Shown one piece after another: positions 24,467-33,533 of a DNA stretch of 46,302 bases. The DNA comes from an uncultured Eubacteriales bacterium (GTDB taxonomy: Bacteria > Bacillota > Clostridia > Oscillospirales > Acutalibacteraceae). A program made the translations under genes and the position numbers. Position 1 is the first letter of the stretch, and every line of letters starts with the position of its first letter. The notes under the pieces are model-generated. The model ran no database searches and was not told where the DNA came from. It saw only the letters and a list, made by a program, of their open reading frames with translations. The stretch covers positions 1 to 46,302 of the forward strand of contig CAKSNE010000017.1 of NCBI GenBank assembly GCA_934476085.1, read 5' to 3'.

Positions 24467-25052
24467 CTAAATACTCCTTTAATTTAACTTTTAACTGTCT
24501 TAAAGCGTTGCCTCTATGGCTTATTTTATCTTTTTCGTCTGCAGAAAGTGACGCAAATGATTTTCCATCAACATAAAAATATGGATCATAGCCAAATCCG
24601 CCGTCACCCATAGGCTCAAATCCTATTTTGCCTTTACACTCGCCAAAACATTCAACCTTATCACCATTTGGAAAGACTACAGAAATAGCACAACAGAATT
24701 TTGCGGTTCTGTCATTTTCACTTACATTTTCAAGGTTTTTAATTAATAAGTCGTTGTTCTTTTTATCAGTAGCATCTTCACCGGAATATCTTGCTGAATA
24801 AACGCCGGGTTCGCCGTTTAACGCATCGACACAAAGTCCTGAATCATCAGCAATAGCAGGCAAGCCGCTGGCCTTACACGCAGAATTAGCCTTTAAAAAA
24901 GCATTTTCAGCAAAGGTTGTGCCTGTTTCTTCAACTTCCGGTATTGATATATTTAATTCATTTTCAGTAACAGCAGTAATACCTAGTGGATTTAAAATTC
25001 TCTCAAGTTCTGCAATTTTCTTTTTATTTTTGCTTGCAATAATAAACTTCAT
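24453..25052 (-). CDS. rdgB: XTP/dITP diphosphatase (RdgB/HAM1)
   Basis: This house-cleaning enzyme hydrolyses non-canonical purine nucleotides (XTP, dITP, ITP) to monophosphates and so keeps them out of DNA and RNA. The 199 residues start with FIIASKNKKKIAELERIL. They include the catalytic segments ENAFLKANSACKASGLPAIA, DDSGLCVDALNG, PGVYSARYSG, GGFGYDPYF and ISHRGNALRQL. The ATG abuts the ftsY stop codon, with GAGG 8 nt before it inside ftsY. Confidence 0.97.
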   Translation of the reverse strand: MKFIIASKNKKKIAELERILNPLGITAVTENELNISIPEVEETGTTFAENAFLKANSACKASGLPAIADDSGLCVDALNGEPGVYSARYSGEDATDKKNNDLLIKNLENVSENDRTAKFCCAISVVFPNGDKVECFGECKGKIGFEPMGDGGFGYDPYFYVDGKSFASLSADEKDKISHRGNALRQLKVKLKEYLDDNK

Positions 25053-25967
25053 TTATTTTTCCTCGCTAAATAAGGCTTTTGCAAAGTCTTCTGGTGAAAA
25101 ATCCTGTAAATCATCAATTTGTTCGCCAACGCCGATTAATTTAACAGGTATTCCGAGTTCCTGATTAATTGCAAGAACAACACCGCCACGAGCAGTACCA
25201 TCAAGTTTTGTTAAAATAATTCCGGTAATTCCCGCTGCTTGTTTAAATTCTCTTGCTTGGTTTACAGCGTTTTGACCTGTTGTAGCGTCAAGTACCAACA
25301 ATACTTCTTTATCAGCATCAGGTAATTCTCTGTCAATTATCCTTGACATTTTAGATAACTCATCCATAAGATTTTTCTTATTATGAAGTCTGCCGGCGGT
25401 ATCACATATAATAACATCTGAGCCTTTTGATTTAGCTGCAGTAATAGTATCATATACAACAGCAGACGGATCAGCACCTTCATGATGCTTAATAATAGGC
25501 ACTTCTGCCCTGTTTGCCCAAATTGTAAGTTGCTCTGCAGCGGCTGCTCTAAATGTATCAGCAGCGCCTAAAATAACTGATTTGCCTTGGTTTTTATACA
25601 TATTAGCGATTTTTCCGATTGAAGTAGTTTTACCTACGCCATTAACTCCAATAACCAAAATCATAGATGGCTTTGTGTTAGTTTTTATAGTATTATCAGC
25701 ACTCATCATATCAACAATAACTTGTTGTAACATACCGTGAATTTCACTTGGATCGGTAACTCTTTCTGATTTTACTCTTTTCTTTAATTCTTCACATATA
25801 GCATTTGCAGTATTAACACCTGTATCTGCCAATATCAAAGTTTCTTCAAGCTCTTCAAATAACTCATCATCAATTTTTGTAAATGAAGAAATAACTGAAT
25901 TAACCGCTCCGGCAAAGCTATCTCTGGTTTTTTTAAGTCCTTGACTAATTTTACTGAATAAACCCAT
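25053..25967 (-). CDS. ftsY: Signal recognition particle receptor FtsY
   Basis: FtsY docks the SRP-ribosome complex at the membrane for co-translational protein insertion. The 304-residue protein consists of the N and G domains only, without the long acidic A domain of E. coli FtsY, as is normal in Gram-positives. GTPase motifs are visible: GVNGVGKTTSIGKIA (P-loop), DTFRAAAAEQL, DTAGRLHNKKNLMDEL, TKLDGTARGG and the C-terminal GVGEQIDDLQDF. AAAGGAG lies just before the ATG. It follows smc directly, a standard Firmicutes order. Confidence 0.97.
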   Translation of the reverse strand: MGLFSKISQGLKKTRDSFAGAVNSVISSFTKIDDELFEELEETLILADTGVNTANAICEELKKRVKSERVTDPSEIHGMLQQVIVDMMSADNTIKTNTKPSMILVIGVNGVGKTTSIGKIANMYKNQGKSVILGAADTFRAAAAEQLTIWANRAEVPIIKHHEGADPSAVVYDTITAAKSKGSDVIICDTAGRLHNKKNLMDELSKMSRIIDRELPDADKEVLLVLDATTGQNAVNQAREFKQAAGITGIILTKLDGTARGGVVLAINQELGIPVKLIGVGEQIDDLQDFSPEDFAKALFSEEK

Positions 25968-25982
25968 TTTAACTCCTTTAAA

Positions 25983-28900
25983 TTATTTAGATACTTTAGT
26001 TTTCAAAGTTTTTTCAATCTCTGAAACATTAATTGAAAGTAATTTTGAAACACCTTTTTCCTGCATTGTAACACCGTAAAGTACATCAGCTTCTTCCATT
26101 GTACCTCTGCGGTGAGTAATAACAATAAATTGTGTATTATTGCTCATTCTTCTTAAATATGCTGCTACTTTGTCAACATTAACTTCGTCTAACGCTGCTT
26201 CAACCTCATCAAGTAAGCAGAATGGAGGAGGATTTACTTTCATAATTGCAAAGTAAATTGAAACAGCAATAAGCGCTTTTTCACCACCTGAAAGTTGTTC
26301 AATAATAGAGATATTTTTTCCCGGTGGTTGAGCGATAATATCAATTCCCGACTCTAAAACATTATCAGGATTTGTAAGCTGAAGTTTTGCAGTTCCGCCA
26401 CCGAAAAGCTCTTTGAAAACTTCTGTGAAATTCTTTGCAATAACTGCAAATTTTTCAGTAAACATTTCCTGCATTTTCGATGTAAGTCCGTTAATAATCT
26501 TTTTAAGTTCAGCAGAAGATTTTTCAACATCGGTAATTTGAGCAAGCATATATTCATAACGCTCGGAAACCTCTTTATATTCTTCAATAGCTGAAACATT
26601 TACAGCACCAAGCGAACGAATTTTTGATTTAATTTCATTAAGTCGCTTTGTTGCTTTAGGAATATCATCAATAGGAAAACCTATTTCTTCGGCTTGAGAT
26701 TTAGTCAACTCATATTCTTCAAAAAGCTTTGAAATAATATCCGAATATTCTTTTTCAAGTCTTTCTTTACGCTCTGTAAGTCTAGCTAATTCTCCTGATA
26801 AACGCTCTTTATCTTGAGATTTTTCACGTTCAACATTTCTCGAAGCATAATTTGCTTGTTCAATTTGAGTGCGTTTTTCACTAAGTCGTTTAATCTCATC
26901 TTCGCTAGACTCGGATTTTTCAATAAATCCACTCGAAATTTGTGTCAATCTTGTAATTTCTTCTTTATCATTTTCGTTTTTGAGTTCTAATGACTCGATT
27001 TCACTTGTTAACGTGGCGACTCTGCCGACTCTGTCATTTTTGGTTTGATTAATCTGTAATATTGAAGATTTCAAATTTTCAATATCTTTATTAAGGCTGA
27101 CAATTTCAAAACGAATTGTTGATATTTTATCAGAAATATCAGATTTTGTTCCACTTAATTTGTCTTTATCAGTTAATAACAAATCAATAGATTTTTCAAG
27201 ATCTGATTTCTCGTTTTCAAACCTTTCTAGCTTTTGAGTTTCTGATAAAATGCGTTCGTTTAATTCTTTAGTACGAGAAGAAGAATTTTCTTTATTTAAA
27301 ATCAAATTATCAAGATTAGATTTATTAGTGTTATATTGCTCTTCTAAGAGTTTTAATTCACCTAATAATCTTATTTTATCTTCATTAGCTCTTTTTAAAC
27401 TGATTTCTTTTTCTTCATAAGAAGAATTATAGTTTTCACTTTCAGCATTTAATTTTTCAAACTCTTTATTTAATCCATTAATTTCAGAATTGAGCTTGTC
27501 GATTTTCTTTTTAAATTCTTCAATTTGTGAACTACGGTTTATAAGACCGGCATTTTTAGCAGTAGAACCACCTGTAAGTGAACCGCCGGGATTTACAACT
27601 TGACCATCGAGTGTTACAATTTTGAATTTATAAGAATATTTTTTAGCCATTGAAACTGCGTTATCAATATTCTCAGTTATGACAGTTCTGCCCAGTAATG
27701 AACTTATAATATCTTTATACTCGGTTTTAGACGAAACCAATTTATCAGCATAACCGACAAATCCAAAACAATTTTCAACAGAATTATCTTTAAAAGAAAA
27801 AGGTTTAATCGAAGTTAACGGTAAAAATGTTGCTCTGCCGGCGTTGTTTGATTTTAAATAATGAATTGCTTTTTTAGCACAATCTTCATTAGAAACCACA
27901 ATATTTTGAGATGCTGCACCAAGAGCGGTTTCAATAGCAGTTGAATATTCAGGTTTAACTTCAACTAATCTTGAAACAGGACCGTGAATGCCTTTTAATA
28001 AACCTTTGTCAGCGGCCTTACAAACTTGTTTTACAGCATAATTAAAGCCATCAAGGTTTCTTTCAAGTTCTTCTAAAATTTTAATTCTACGCTGAAATTC
28101 ACTTTTATCAAGTGTTTTTAAATTAATTTCTTCGGTAAGAGTTTTTATTTTTTCTTCTCGTTTTCCGGATTTTAATTTATAACCATTGATAACATTTGTA
28201 CATTCTTCAATTGTTTTATCACAATCTTCAATATCAGCATTACTTTCTTCAATTTCGATTTGAATATCTTCAAGATAATCATTTATCTTTTTAACTGTTT
28301 CATCAAAATTATCAAAGTTGTTGTCAATTTCATCAATAGCAGTTTTAGCTGAAACTAATTCAACTTTACATTCAGAAATTTTTTCAGAAAGAGAATTAAG
28401 TTTTGCGTTTTTTTCAGCAATTTTTTCTGAAAAGTCGCCTGAATCGTCTGAAATTGAAGCTAATTTCTCAAGCTCAAAATTCAATTCTTCGGTTTTTTTA
28501 GTAACCTTATTTTCTAATTCTTTTATAGAATTTTGTTTATCATCTATTTCTTTATTAAGAGTTTCATCATCGGTATTAGCCGTTTCTATCTCGCCTTTTA
28601 ATCTATCAATATTTTCATTATTATGAAGAATATTGTTATTTAAAACTGCAATTTGACCTTTTATCTCAGAAGTTTGTTCATCAGCTTTTGACGCTTCTCT
28701 TCTTATTGCGTCAATTTGTGAAGAAAGTTTATTAGATTCAATTGCAGAAATATCCGATTGAGCAATAAGCTCAGTAATTTCACGCTCAAGCTTTTCATAT
28801 TGAGCTTTAGCAAGCGTAATTTTTTCATCTTGAGTTTTTAATTGTTCATTCGACTTATTTAGAGTATGTAACCAAAGACCGATTTCAAGTTGTTTTTTCT

Positions 28901-29561
28901 CATCTGAAACCGATAAAAACTCCTTAGCTTTTTCACTTTGTTCTTTTAACGGTTTTACCCTGACTTCCAATTCAGACATAATGTCACGAAGTCTAATTAA
29001 ATTTTCTTCGGAATGAGCCAATTTTCGCTCGGTATCAGCACGTCTATAACGGTATTTTGAAATACCGGCTGCTTCTTCGAAAATATCTCTTCGCTCATCA
29101 GATTTAGAGCCTACTATTTCATCAATTCTACCCTGTCCGATCATTGAATAGCCGTCTCTGCCAAGACCTGTATCCATAAATAATTCATGAATATCTTTGA
29201 GCCTTACAGTATTGCCATTGATTTTATATTCGCTTTCACCGGAACGAAAATATCTTCTTGTAACTGTAACATTGTCATTATCAAACTGCAATTCACGTTT
29301 TGAATTATCAATAGTAATAGAAACTTCCGCAAATCCAAGTGCTTTTCTCTTAGCAGTACCGGTAAAAATAACATCTTCCATTGATTTACCACGCAATTGT
29401 TTATTAGACTGTTCGCCTAAAACCCAACGAATTGCATCGGAAATGTTACTCTTGCCGCTGCCGTTAGGACCGATTACAGCGGTAATATCTTGGTCAAAAG
29501 TAAGCTTTGTTTTATCAGGAAACGATTTAAATCCTTGTATTTCGATTACTTTTAATCTCAA
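25983..29561 (-). CDS. smc: Chromosome segregation protein SMC
   Basis: SMC forms the condensin ring that organises and separates the chromosome. The 1192 residues are full length. The Walker A loop is AVIGPNGSGKSNISDAIRW near residue 30. A long coiled coil covers about 165-510, and a hinge at about 510-670 contains GIHGPVSRLVEV and VVNPGGSLTGGS. The second coiled coil runs from about 670 to 1010. The C-terminal head has the signature LSGGEKALIAVSIYFAIMK, Walker B FCLLDEVEAALDE and the His switch FIVITHRRGTM. Its start overlaps the upstream radical SAM stop by 4 nt (ATGA). The partner genes scpA and scpB are not in this window. Confidence 0.98.
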   Translation of the reverse strand: MRLKVIEIQGFKSFPDKTKLTFDQDITAVIGPNGSGKSNISDAIRWVLGEQSNKQLRGKSMEDVIFTGTAKRKALGFAEVSITIDNSKRELQFDNDNVTVTRRYFRSGESEYKINGNTVRLKDIHELFMDTGLGRDGYSMIGQGRIDEIVGSKSDERRDIFEEAAGISKYRYRRADTERKLAHSEENLIRLRDIMSELEVRVKPLKEQSEKAKEFLSVSDEKKQLEIGLWLHTLNKSNEQLKTQDEKITLAKAQYEKLEREITELIAQSDISAIESNKLSSQIDAIRREASKADEQTSEIKGQIAVLNNNILHNNENIDRLKGEIETANTDDETLNKEIDDKQNSIKELENKVTKKTEELNFELEKLASISDDSGDFSEKIAEKNAKLNSLSEKISECKVELVSAKTAIDEIDNNFDNFDETVKKINDYLEDIQIEIEESNADIEDCDKTIEECTNVINGYKLKSGKREEKIKTLTEEINLKTLDKSEFQRRIKILEELERNLDGFNYAVKQVCKAADKGLLKGIHGPVSRLVEVKPEYSTAIETALGAASQNIVVSNEDCAKKAIHYLKSNNAGRATFLPLTSIKPFSFKDNSVENCFGFVGYADKLVSSKTEYKDIISSLLGRTVITENIDNAVSMAKKYSYKFKIVTLDGQVVNPGGSLTGGSTAKNAGLINRSSQIEEFKKKIDKLNSEINGLNKEFEKLNAESENYNSSYEEKEISLKRANEDKIRLLGELKLLEEQYNTNKSNLDNLILNKENSSSRTKELNERILSETQKLERFENEKSDLEKSIDLLLTDKDKLSGTKSDISDKISTIRFEIVSLNKDIENLKSSILQINQTKNDRVGRVATLTSEIESLELKNENDKEEITRLTQISSGFIEKSESSEDEIKRLSEKRTQIEQANYASRNVEREKSQDKERLSGELARLTERKERLEKEYSDIISKLFEEYELTKSQAEEIGFPIDDIPKATKRLNEIKSKIRSLGAVNVSAIEEYKEVSERYEYMLAQITDVEKSSAELKKIINGLTSKMQEMFTEKFAVIAKNFTEVFKELFGGGTAKLQLTNPDNVLESGIDIIAQPPGKNISIIEQLSGGEKALIAVSIYFAIMKVNPPPFCLLDEVEAALDEVNVDKVAAYLRRMSNNTQFIVITHRRGTMEEADVLYGVTMQEKGVSKLLSINVSEIEKTLKTKVSK

Positions 29562-30556
29562 ACTTCCCCATTCCTTTCTTGCACTTTTATATTATATTTC
29601 CCTATTTTTTCATTCGGTAAGATATCTAAAAATATATGTTTTTTATTAAAATACTCTATGTTTGATTTTTTCTGTCCGATTGCCTTAGACAGTTCCTTTT
29701 TATTTACAAAAATGGTATAAAAGCCTTTGTTATTTATTTTTTCTTCAATGATATTTCGATAAATATATCCTTGTGCTAACTCACTTATTGCAGGGTGAAA
29801 CGCACCTGCAATAAAACTCTCTTTATCAATTGAGTGAAGTCCGAAGCGAATTACATTTATATTATTATCATAAAATAATTTTAAAATTACTGCCCCGTTT
29901 TTTGCTGCTTTATCAATATCAAGCGGTTTATATTCATTTGATTTATAAAGTGACTCTAAAAGTGTATTTTTAAGCACAACGGTAGGATAAATTCTAACAG
30001 TATCAGGATTAATTTTCACAAACTCATTAGCAGTATACAAATCTTTCTGCTCATCGCTTTTGTATAAACCCATCATCATTTGAAGGCCAAGTTCAAAACC
30101 ATTTTCTTTAATTAACTTTGATGCATTTACGACATCTCCGGCAGTATGACCGCGAAGATTAGCTTTTAGCACATCGTCGCACATACTTTGAGCCCCAAGT
30201 TCAATTGATTTTACTCCATATTGCTTTAAAATATCTAAAATTTCTTGATCAATCGCATCGGGCCTAGTGGATATTCTAATGCTTTCGGCACTTCCGTTTA
30301 AAATATGCTTGTATCCGCATTTTAAATAATCTATCATCAAATTTCTGTCGATTGCAGTAAAACTACCGCCAAAAAAAGCTATTTGCCCGCTTTTCTTATC
30401 ATATTTTTTACTGTTTAATGCGGTTGAAACAGCATTATCAATATCTAATTCAGTCGGCATAACGCTATGACCTGTTATGTAAACTTGATTGCAGAAACTA
30501 CAGCGGTTTTTGCAACCGTTATGCGGAATAAAAATTGAAATATTACTATGGCTCAT
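29558..30556 (-). CDS. Radical SAM protein, Elp3-like, without acetyltransferase domain
   Basis: This 332-residue protein is a radical SAM enzyme. The 4Fe-4S/SAM cysteines are in HNGCKNRCSFCNQVY near residue 15 (CxxxCxxC). Other fold motifs are IAFFGGSFTAID, RISTRPDAID, SIELGAQSM and GLQMMMGLY. These are close to the radical SAM half of Elp3, the tRNA wobble-uridine modification enzyme, but the GNAT acetyltransferase half is missing, so its reaction is unknown. It overlaps rnc upstream and smc downstream by 4 nt each, so all three are translationally coupled. This rnc-radical SAM-smc order is familiar to me from gut Clostridia, but no function follows from it. Confidence 0.85.
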   Translation of the reverse strand: MSHSNISIFIPHNGCKNRCSFCNQVYITGHSVMPTELDIDNAVSTALNSKKYDKKSGQIAFFGGSFTAIDRNLMIDYLKCGYKHILNGSAESIRISTRPDAIDQEILDILKQYGVKSIELGAQSMCDDVLKANLRGHTAGDVVNASKLIKENGFELGLQMMMGLYKSDEQKDLYTANEFVKINPDTVRIYPTVVLKNTLLESLYKSNEYKPLDIDKAAKNGAVILKLFYDNNINVIRFGLHSIDKESFIAGAFHPAISELAQGYIYRNIIEEKINNKGFYTIFVNKKELSKAIGQKKSNIEYFNKKHIFLDILPNEKIGKYNIKVQERNGEV

Positions 30557-31236
30557 AGTCCCATTAATTTTAAAGCTTCATGAGCAGCCTCTTGTTCGGC
30601 TGCTTTTTTGCTTTTTCCTGTACCTGTTGCAATAGAAATTGTATTTAATTGAATTGAAACGGTAAATCTCTTGTCATGGTCAGGACCTTGTTCATCGACT
30701 AAAACATACTCAATTTTTTCTTCAGGATTTTTCTGTATTACTTCTTGTAACTCGGTTTTATAATCTTTAAAAGTAATTCTCTTTCTATCTTTTAAATCGA
30801 TTTTAACAAATCTTAAAACAAGCATTTTTACAGGCTCTATTCCACCGTCTAAATACATAGCCGCAAGAAGTGCTTCAAAAGCGTCTGACAAAATTGATGG
30901 ACGCTTATTACCACCATTATTATACTCGCCTTTGCCGAGTTTAATATAATCGCCTAAATTGATCTGTTTAGCAAAATCAAATAAAGCTTCTTCACAAACT
31001 AATGATGCACGAAGTTTTGTTAAATCGCCTTCAGGAGTTTCAAAATGATTATACAAATAATCAGAAACAATTATAGATAAAACAGAATCGCCTAAAAATT
31101 CTAGTCGTTCATTACATTCAGCTTGATTGCCAAGCTCATTTGCATAAGAAGAGTGAGTTAAAGCTAATTGAAGTAAATCTTTATTTTTAAAAGTATAATT
31201 AATAGTATTTTCTAAATTACTTATCATTGTTTTCAT
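30553..31236 (-). CDS. rnc: Ribonuclease III
   Basis: RNase III cuts double-stranded RNA in rRNA precursors and some mRNAs. The 227 residues show the catalytic signature NERLEFLGDSVLSI at about 41-54, the second acidic pair in SDAFEALLAAMYLDGG, and a C-terminal double-stranded RNA-binding domain ending in KSKKAAEQEAAHEALKLMG. Two starts are possible: ATG at 31236 and ATG at 31227. The second is better spaced from AAGAG, and the gene overlaps the end of plsX either way. In many relatives acpP lies between plsX and rnc; here it is absent. Confidence 0.96.
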   Translation of the reverse strand: MKTMISNLENTINYTFKNKDLLQLALTHSSYANELGNQAECNERLEFLGDSVLSIIVSDYLYNHFETPEGDLTKLRASLVCEEALFDFAKQINLGDYIKLGKGEYNNGGNKRPSILSDAFEALLAAMYLDGGIEPVKMLVLRFVKIDLKDRKRITFKDYKTELQEVIQKNPEEKIEYVLVDEQGPDHDKRFTVSIQLNTISIATGTGKSKKAAEQEAAHEALKLMGL

Positions 31237-32221
31237 CTCTTAAAGCATCCTCGATATCTTTAATTACATTAGTTTTAGTAAAATTAATCGCTTGTCTGAT
31301 GGCAGATTTAATTGCCTTGCTGTCAGAACTGCCATGAGCCTTAATAACAGGGCTTTTTACGCCTATCAAAGGAGCTCCGCCATATTCTTTATAGTCAAAT
31401 TTTTTCTTTAAATCTTTTAATCCGCCTTTTGCCATAAGCGCACCGAGCTTTGTAATAGCGTTTTTCATCAGAACTTCTTTAAACATACTCATAAAAGATT
31501 TTGCTACGCCTTCGGTTAATTTAAGAACAATATTTCCTGCAAAACCATCACAAACAAGCACATCACAAGCACCTGTTGGCACATCTCTTGGCTCAACATT
31601 ACCTATGAAATTAAGTTTTGTATCATTTTTTAACTTTTGATAGGTTTCAACTAAAACTTCGCCGCCTTTTGAATCCTCGGCACCGATATTTAAAAGTCCG
31701 ATTCTAGGAGCATCTATATCAAAAATATTTTTCATATAAGCATTTCCGACTACTGCAAATTGATGTAAAATTTCAGGTCTGCAGTCAATATTAGCACCGG
31801 AATCTAAAAGCATATACGGCTTATTTGTTGTAGGTAAAACCGTTGCAAAAGCAGGACGCTTTATACCTTTAATTCTTTTTACAATAAAAGTACCGCCCAT
31901 TAACACAGCACCTGATGAACCGGCACTTACTATTGCGTCGGCTTTGCCATTTTTAACTGCATCAAAAGCAACTGCTAATGAAGTATTTTTCTTAGTTTTT
32001 AACAACAAATTAGGATCATCATGAACATCAAAAACATCATCAGCGTGAATTATTTCAATATTTTCTAATGAAATATTATTATCTTTTGCACACTGTTTTA
32101 TTTTTTGCTCATCACCGCAAAGAATTACATTTGCACCGTATTCTTTAACTGCTAAAGCAGCACCTTCAATATTTGAAAGCGGTGCGTTATCTCCGCCAAA
32201 TGCATCAACAATTACTTTCAT
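31217..32221 (-). CDS. plsX: Phosphate acyltransferase PlsX
   Basis: PlsX converts acyl-ACP to acyl-phosphate, the acyl donor for PlsY at the start of phospholipid synthesis. The 334-residue protein starts MKVIVDAFGGDNAPLSNIEG and contains VSAGSSGAVLMGG, LLDSGANIDCRPE, LLNIGAEDSKGGE and CDGFAGNIVLKLTEG, all typical. AAGGAG precedes the ATG. It sits between trmFO and rnc; the fapR and rpmF genes often found upstream are absent. Confidence 0.97.
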   Translation of the reverse strand: MKVIVDAFGGDNAPLSNIEGAALAVKEYGANVILCGDEQKIKQCAKDNNISLENIEIIHADDVFDVHDDPNLLLKTKKNTSLAVAFDAVKNGKADAIVSAGSSGAVLMGGTFIVKRIKGIKRPAFATVLPTTNKPYMLLDSGANIDCRPEILHQFAVVGNAYMKNIFDIDAPRIGLLNIGAEDSKGGEVLVETYQKLKNDTKLNFIGNVEPRDVPTGACDVLVCDGFAGNIVLKLTEGVAKSFMSMFKEVLMKNAITKLGALMAKGGLKDLKKKFDYKEYGGAPLIGVKSPVIKAHGSSDSKAIKSAIRQAINFTKTNVIKDIEDALRDENNDK

Positions 32222-32231
32222 ATCTTTCTCC

Positions 32232-33533
32232 TTATTTTTTAAGAGTATTTTTTAAATCGTTTAAAGCTATATCAGCTATAACTTGATATCTTTCTTGTTT
32301 GTTTTTAATTTCAATACCATCACGAGGCAAAATACCGAAATTTGCACCCATTGGTTGAAAATCTTTTTTATCATCGGTGCTGATATAATTTGATAAAGCA
32401 CCCATCATAGTTGTTTTTGGTAAACATAATTGAGTATCACCGTTGATTGTTCTTAAAACAGAAACTGCAGCCAAAATGCCTGACATAGCCGATTCCATAT
32501 AACCTTCAACGCCTGTTATTTGCCCTGCAAACCAAATATTTTCTCTTGATTTCAACTTAAAGTTCTTATCAAGCAACTTTGGTGAATTTATAAAAGAGTT
32601 TCTATGCATAACACCGTAACGAATAAATTCGGCATTTTTAAGAGCAGGAATAAGCGAAAAAACTCGTTTTTGTTCAGGAAACTTTAAATTTGTCTGAAAA
32701 CCAACTAAATTATATAAAGTACCCTCTTTATTTTCTTTGCGTAACTGCAAATTTGCCCACGGTCTATGACCTGTTTTTGGATTAGTAAGACCGACAGGTT
32801 TTAATGGACCAAAACGCATAGTATCAGCACCACGTTTTGCCATAATTTCAATCGGCATACAACCTTCATAAACATTTGGCTTGTCAAACGCATGAATTTC
32901 GGCACTTTCAGCTTCAACTAAGTTTTGATAAAAATATTCATACTGCTCTTTATTCATAGGGCAATTAATATAATCATCAGCGTCTCCCCTGTCATATCTT
33001 GACTGGGTAAACGCATTATCCATATCAATACTATCAAAAGTTACAATCGGTGCTGCTGCGTCAAAAAATGATAAATACTCGCCTGTTAATGAAGATATGC
33101 TTTCGGCAAATTTACCTTCAGTCAAAGGACCTGTTGCAATTATAGTATAAACATCATTTGGTATCTCAGTAACTTCTTTCTCAACAACTTCTATATTATC
33201 ATTATTTTTAATTTTTTCGGTAATATAGTTTGAAAAATCGTATCTATTTACGGCTAAAGCACCGCCGGCAGGTACTGCACATTTATCTGCAGATTCAAGG
33301 CAAATCGAGCCGAATTCACGCATTTCAGCTTTAAGCAAACCGCCCGCACTGTTAACTCGCATTGCTTTTAATGAATTTGAACAAACAAGTTCTGCAAAAG
33401 TATCAATATGATGAGCTGGGGAACGTTTTATTGGTTTTTGTTCAAAAAGTGTGACTTTTACACCGTTTTTAGCTAAATAATAAGCAGCTTCACAGCCTGC
33501 AAGCCCTGCACCGATAACATAAACTTTATTCAT
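32232..33533 (-). CDS. trmFO: tRNA (uracil-54-C5)-methyltransferase, folate-dependent
   Basis: TrmFO makes ribothymidine at position 54 of tRNAs using methylenetetrahydrofolate and FAD rather than SAM. The 433-residue protein begins with the FAD Rossmann motif VIGAGLAGCEAAYYLAKNG. It contains PAHHIDTFAELVCSNSLKA, the folate/FAD region GALAVNRYDFS, a Cys in YEGCMPIEIMAKRG, and GVEGYMESAMSGILAA. The start overlaps the topA stop by 8 nt, so the two are coupled. The order topA-trmFO (formerly gid) is common in Firmicutes. Confidence 0.97.
   Translation of the reverse strand: MNKVYVIGAGLAGCEAAYYLAKNGVKVTLFEQKPIKRSPAHHIDTFAELVCSNSLKAMRVNSAGGLLKAEMREFGSICLESADKCAVPAGGALAVNRYDFSNYITEKIKNNDNIEVVEKEVTEIPNDVYTIIATGPLTEGKFAESISSLTGEYLSFFDAAAPIVTFDSIDMDNAFTQSRYDRGDADDYINCPMNKEQYEYFYQNLVEAESAEIHAFDKPNVYEGCMPIEIMAKRGADTMRFGPLKPVGLTNPKTGHRPWANLQLRKENKEGTLYNLVGFQTNLKFPEQKRVFSLIPALKNAEFIRYGVMHRNSFINSPKLLDKNFKLKSRENIWFAGQITGVEGYMESAMSGILAAVSVLRTINGDTQLCLPKTTMMGALSNYISTDDKKDFQPMGANFGILPRDGIEIKNKQERYQVIADIALNDLKNTLKK

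Noticed and set aside
28318..29649. Plus-strand open frames across smc
   Set aside because: They are the low-complexity antisense of the coiled coil and the conserved head of SMC, rich in Ser/Leu/Phe, without start signals.
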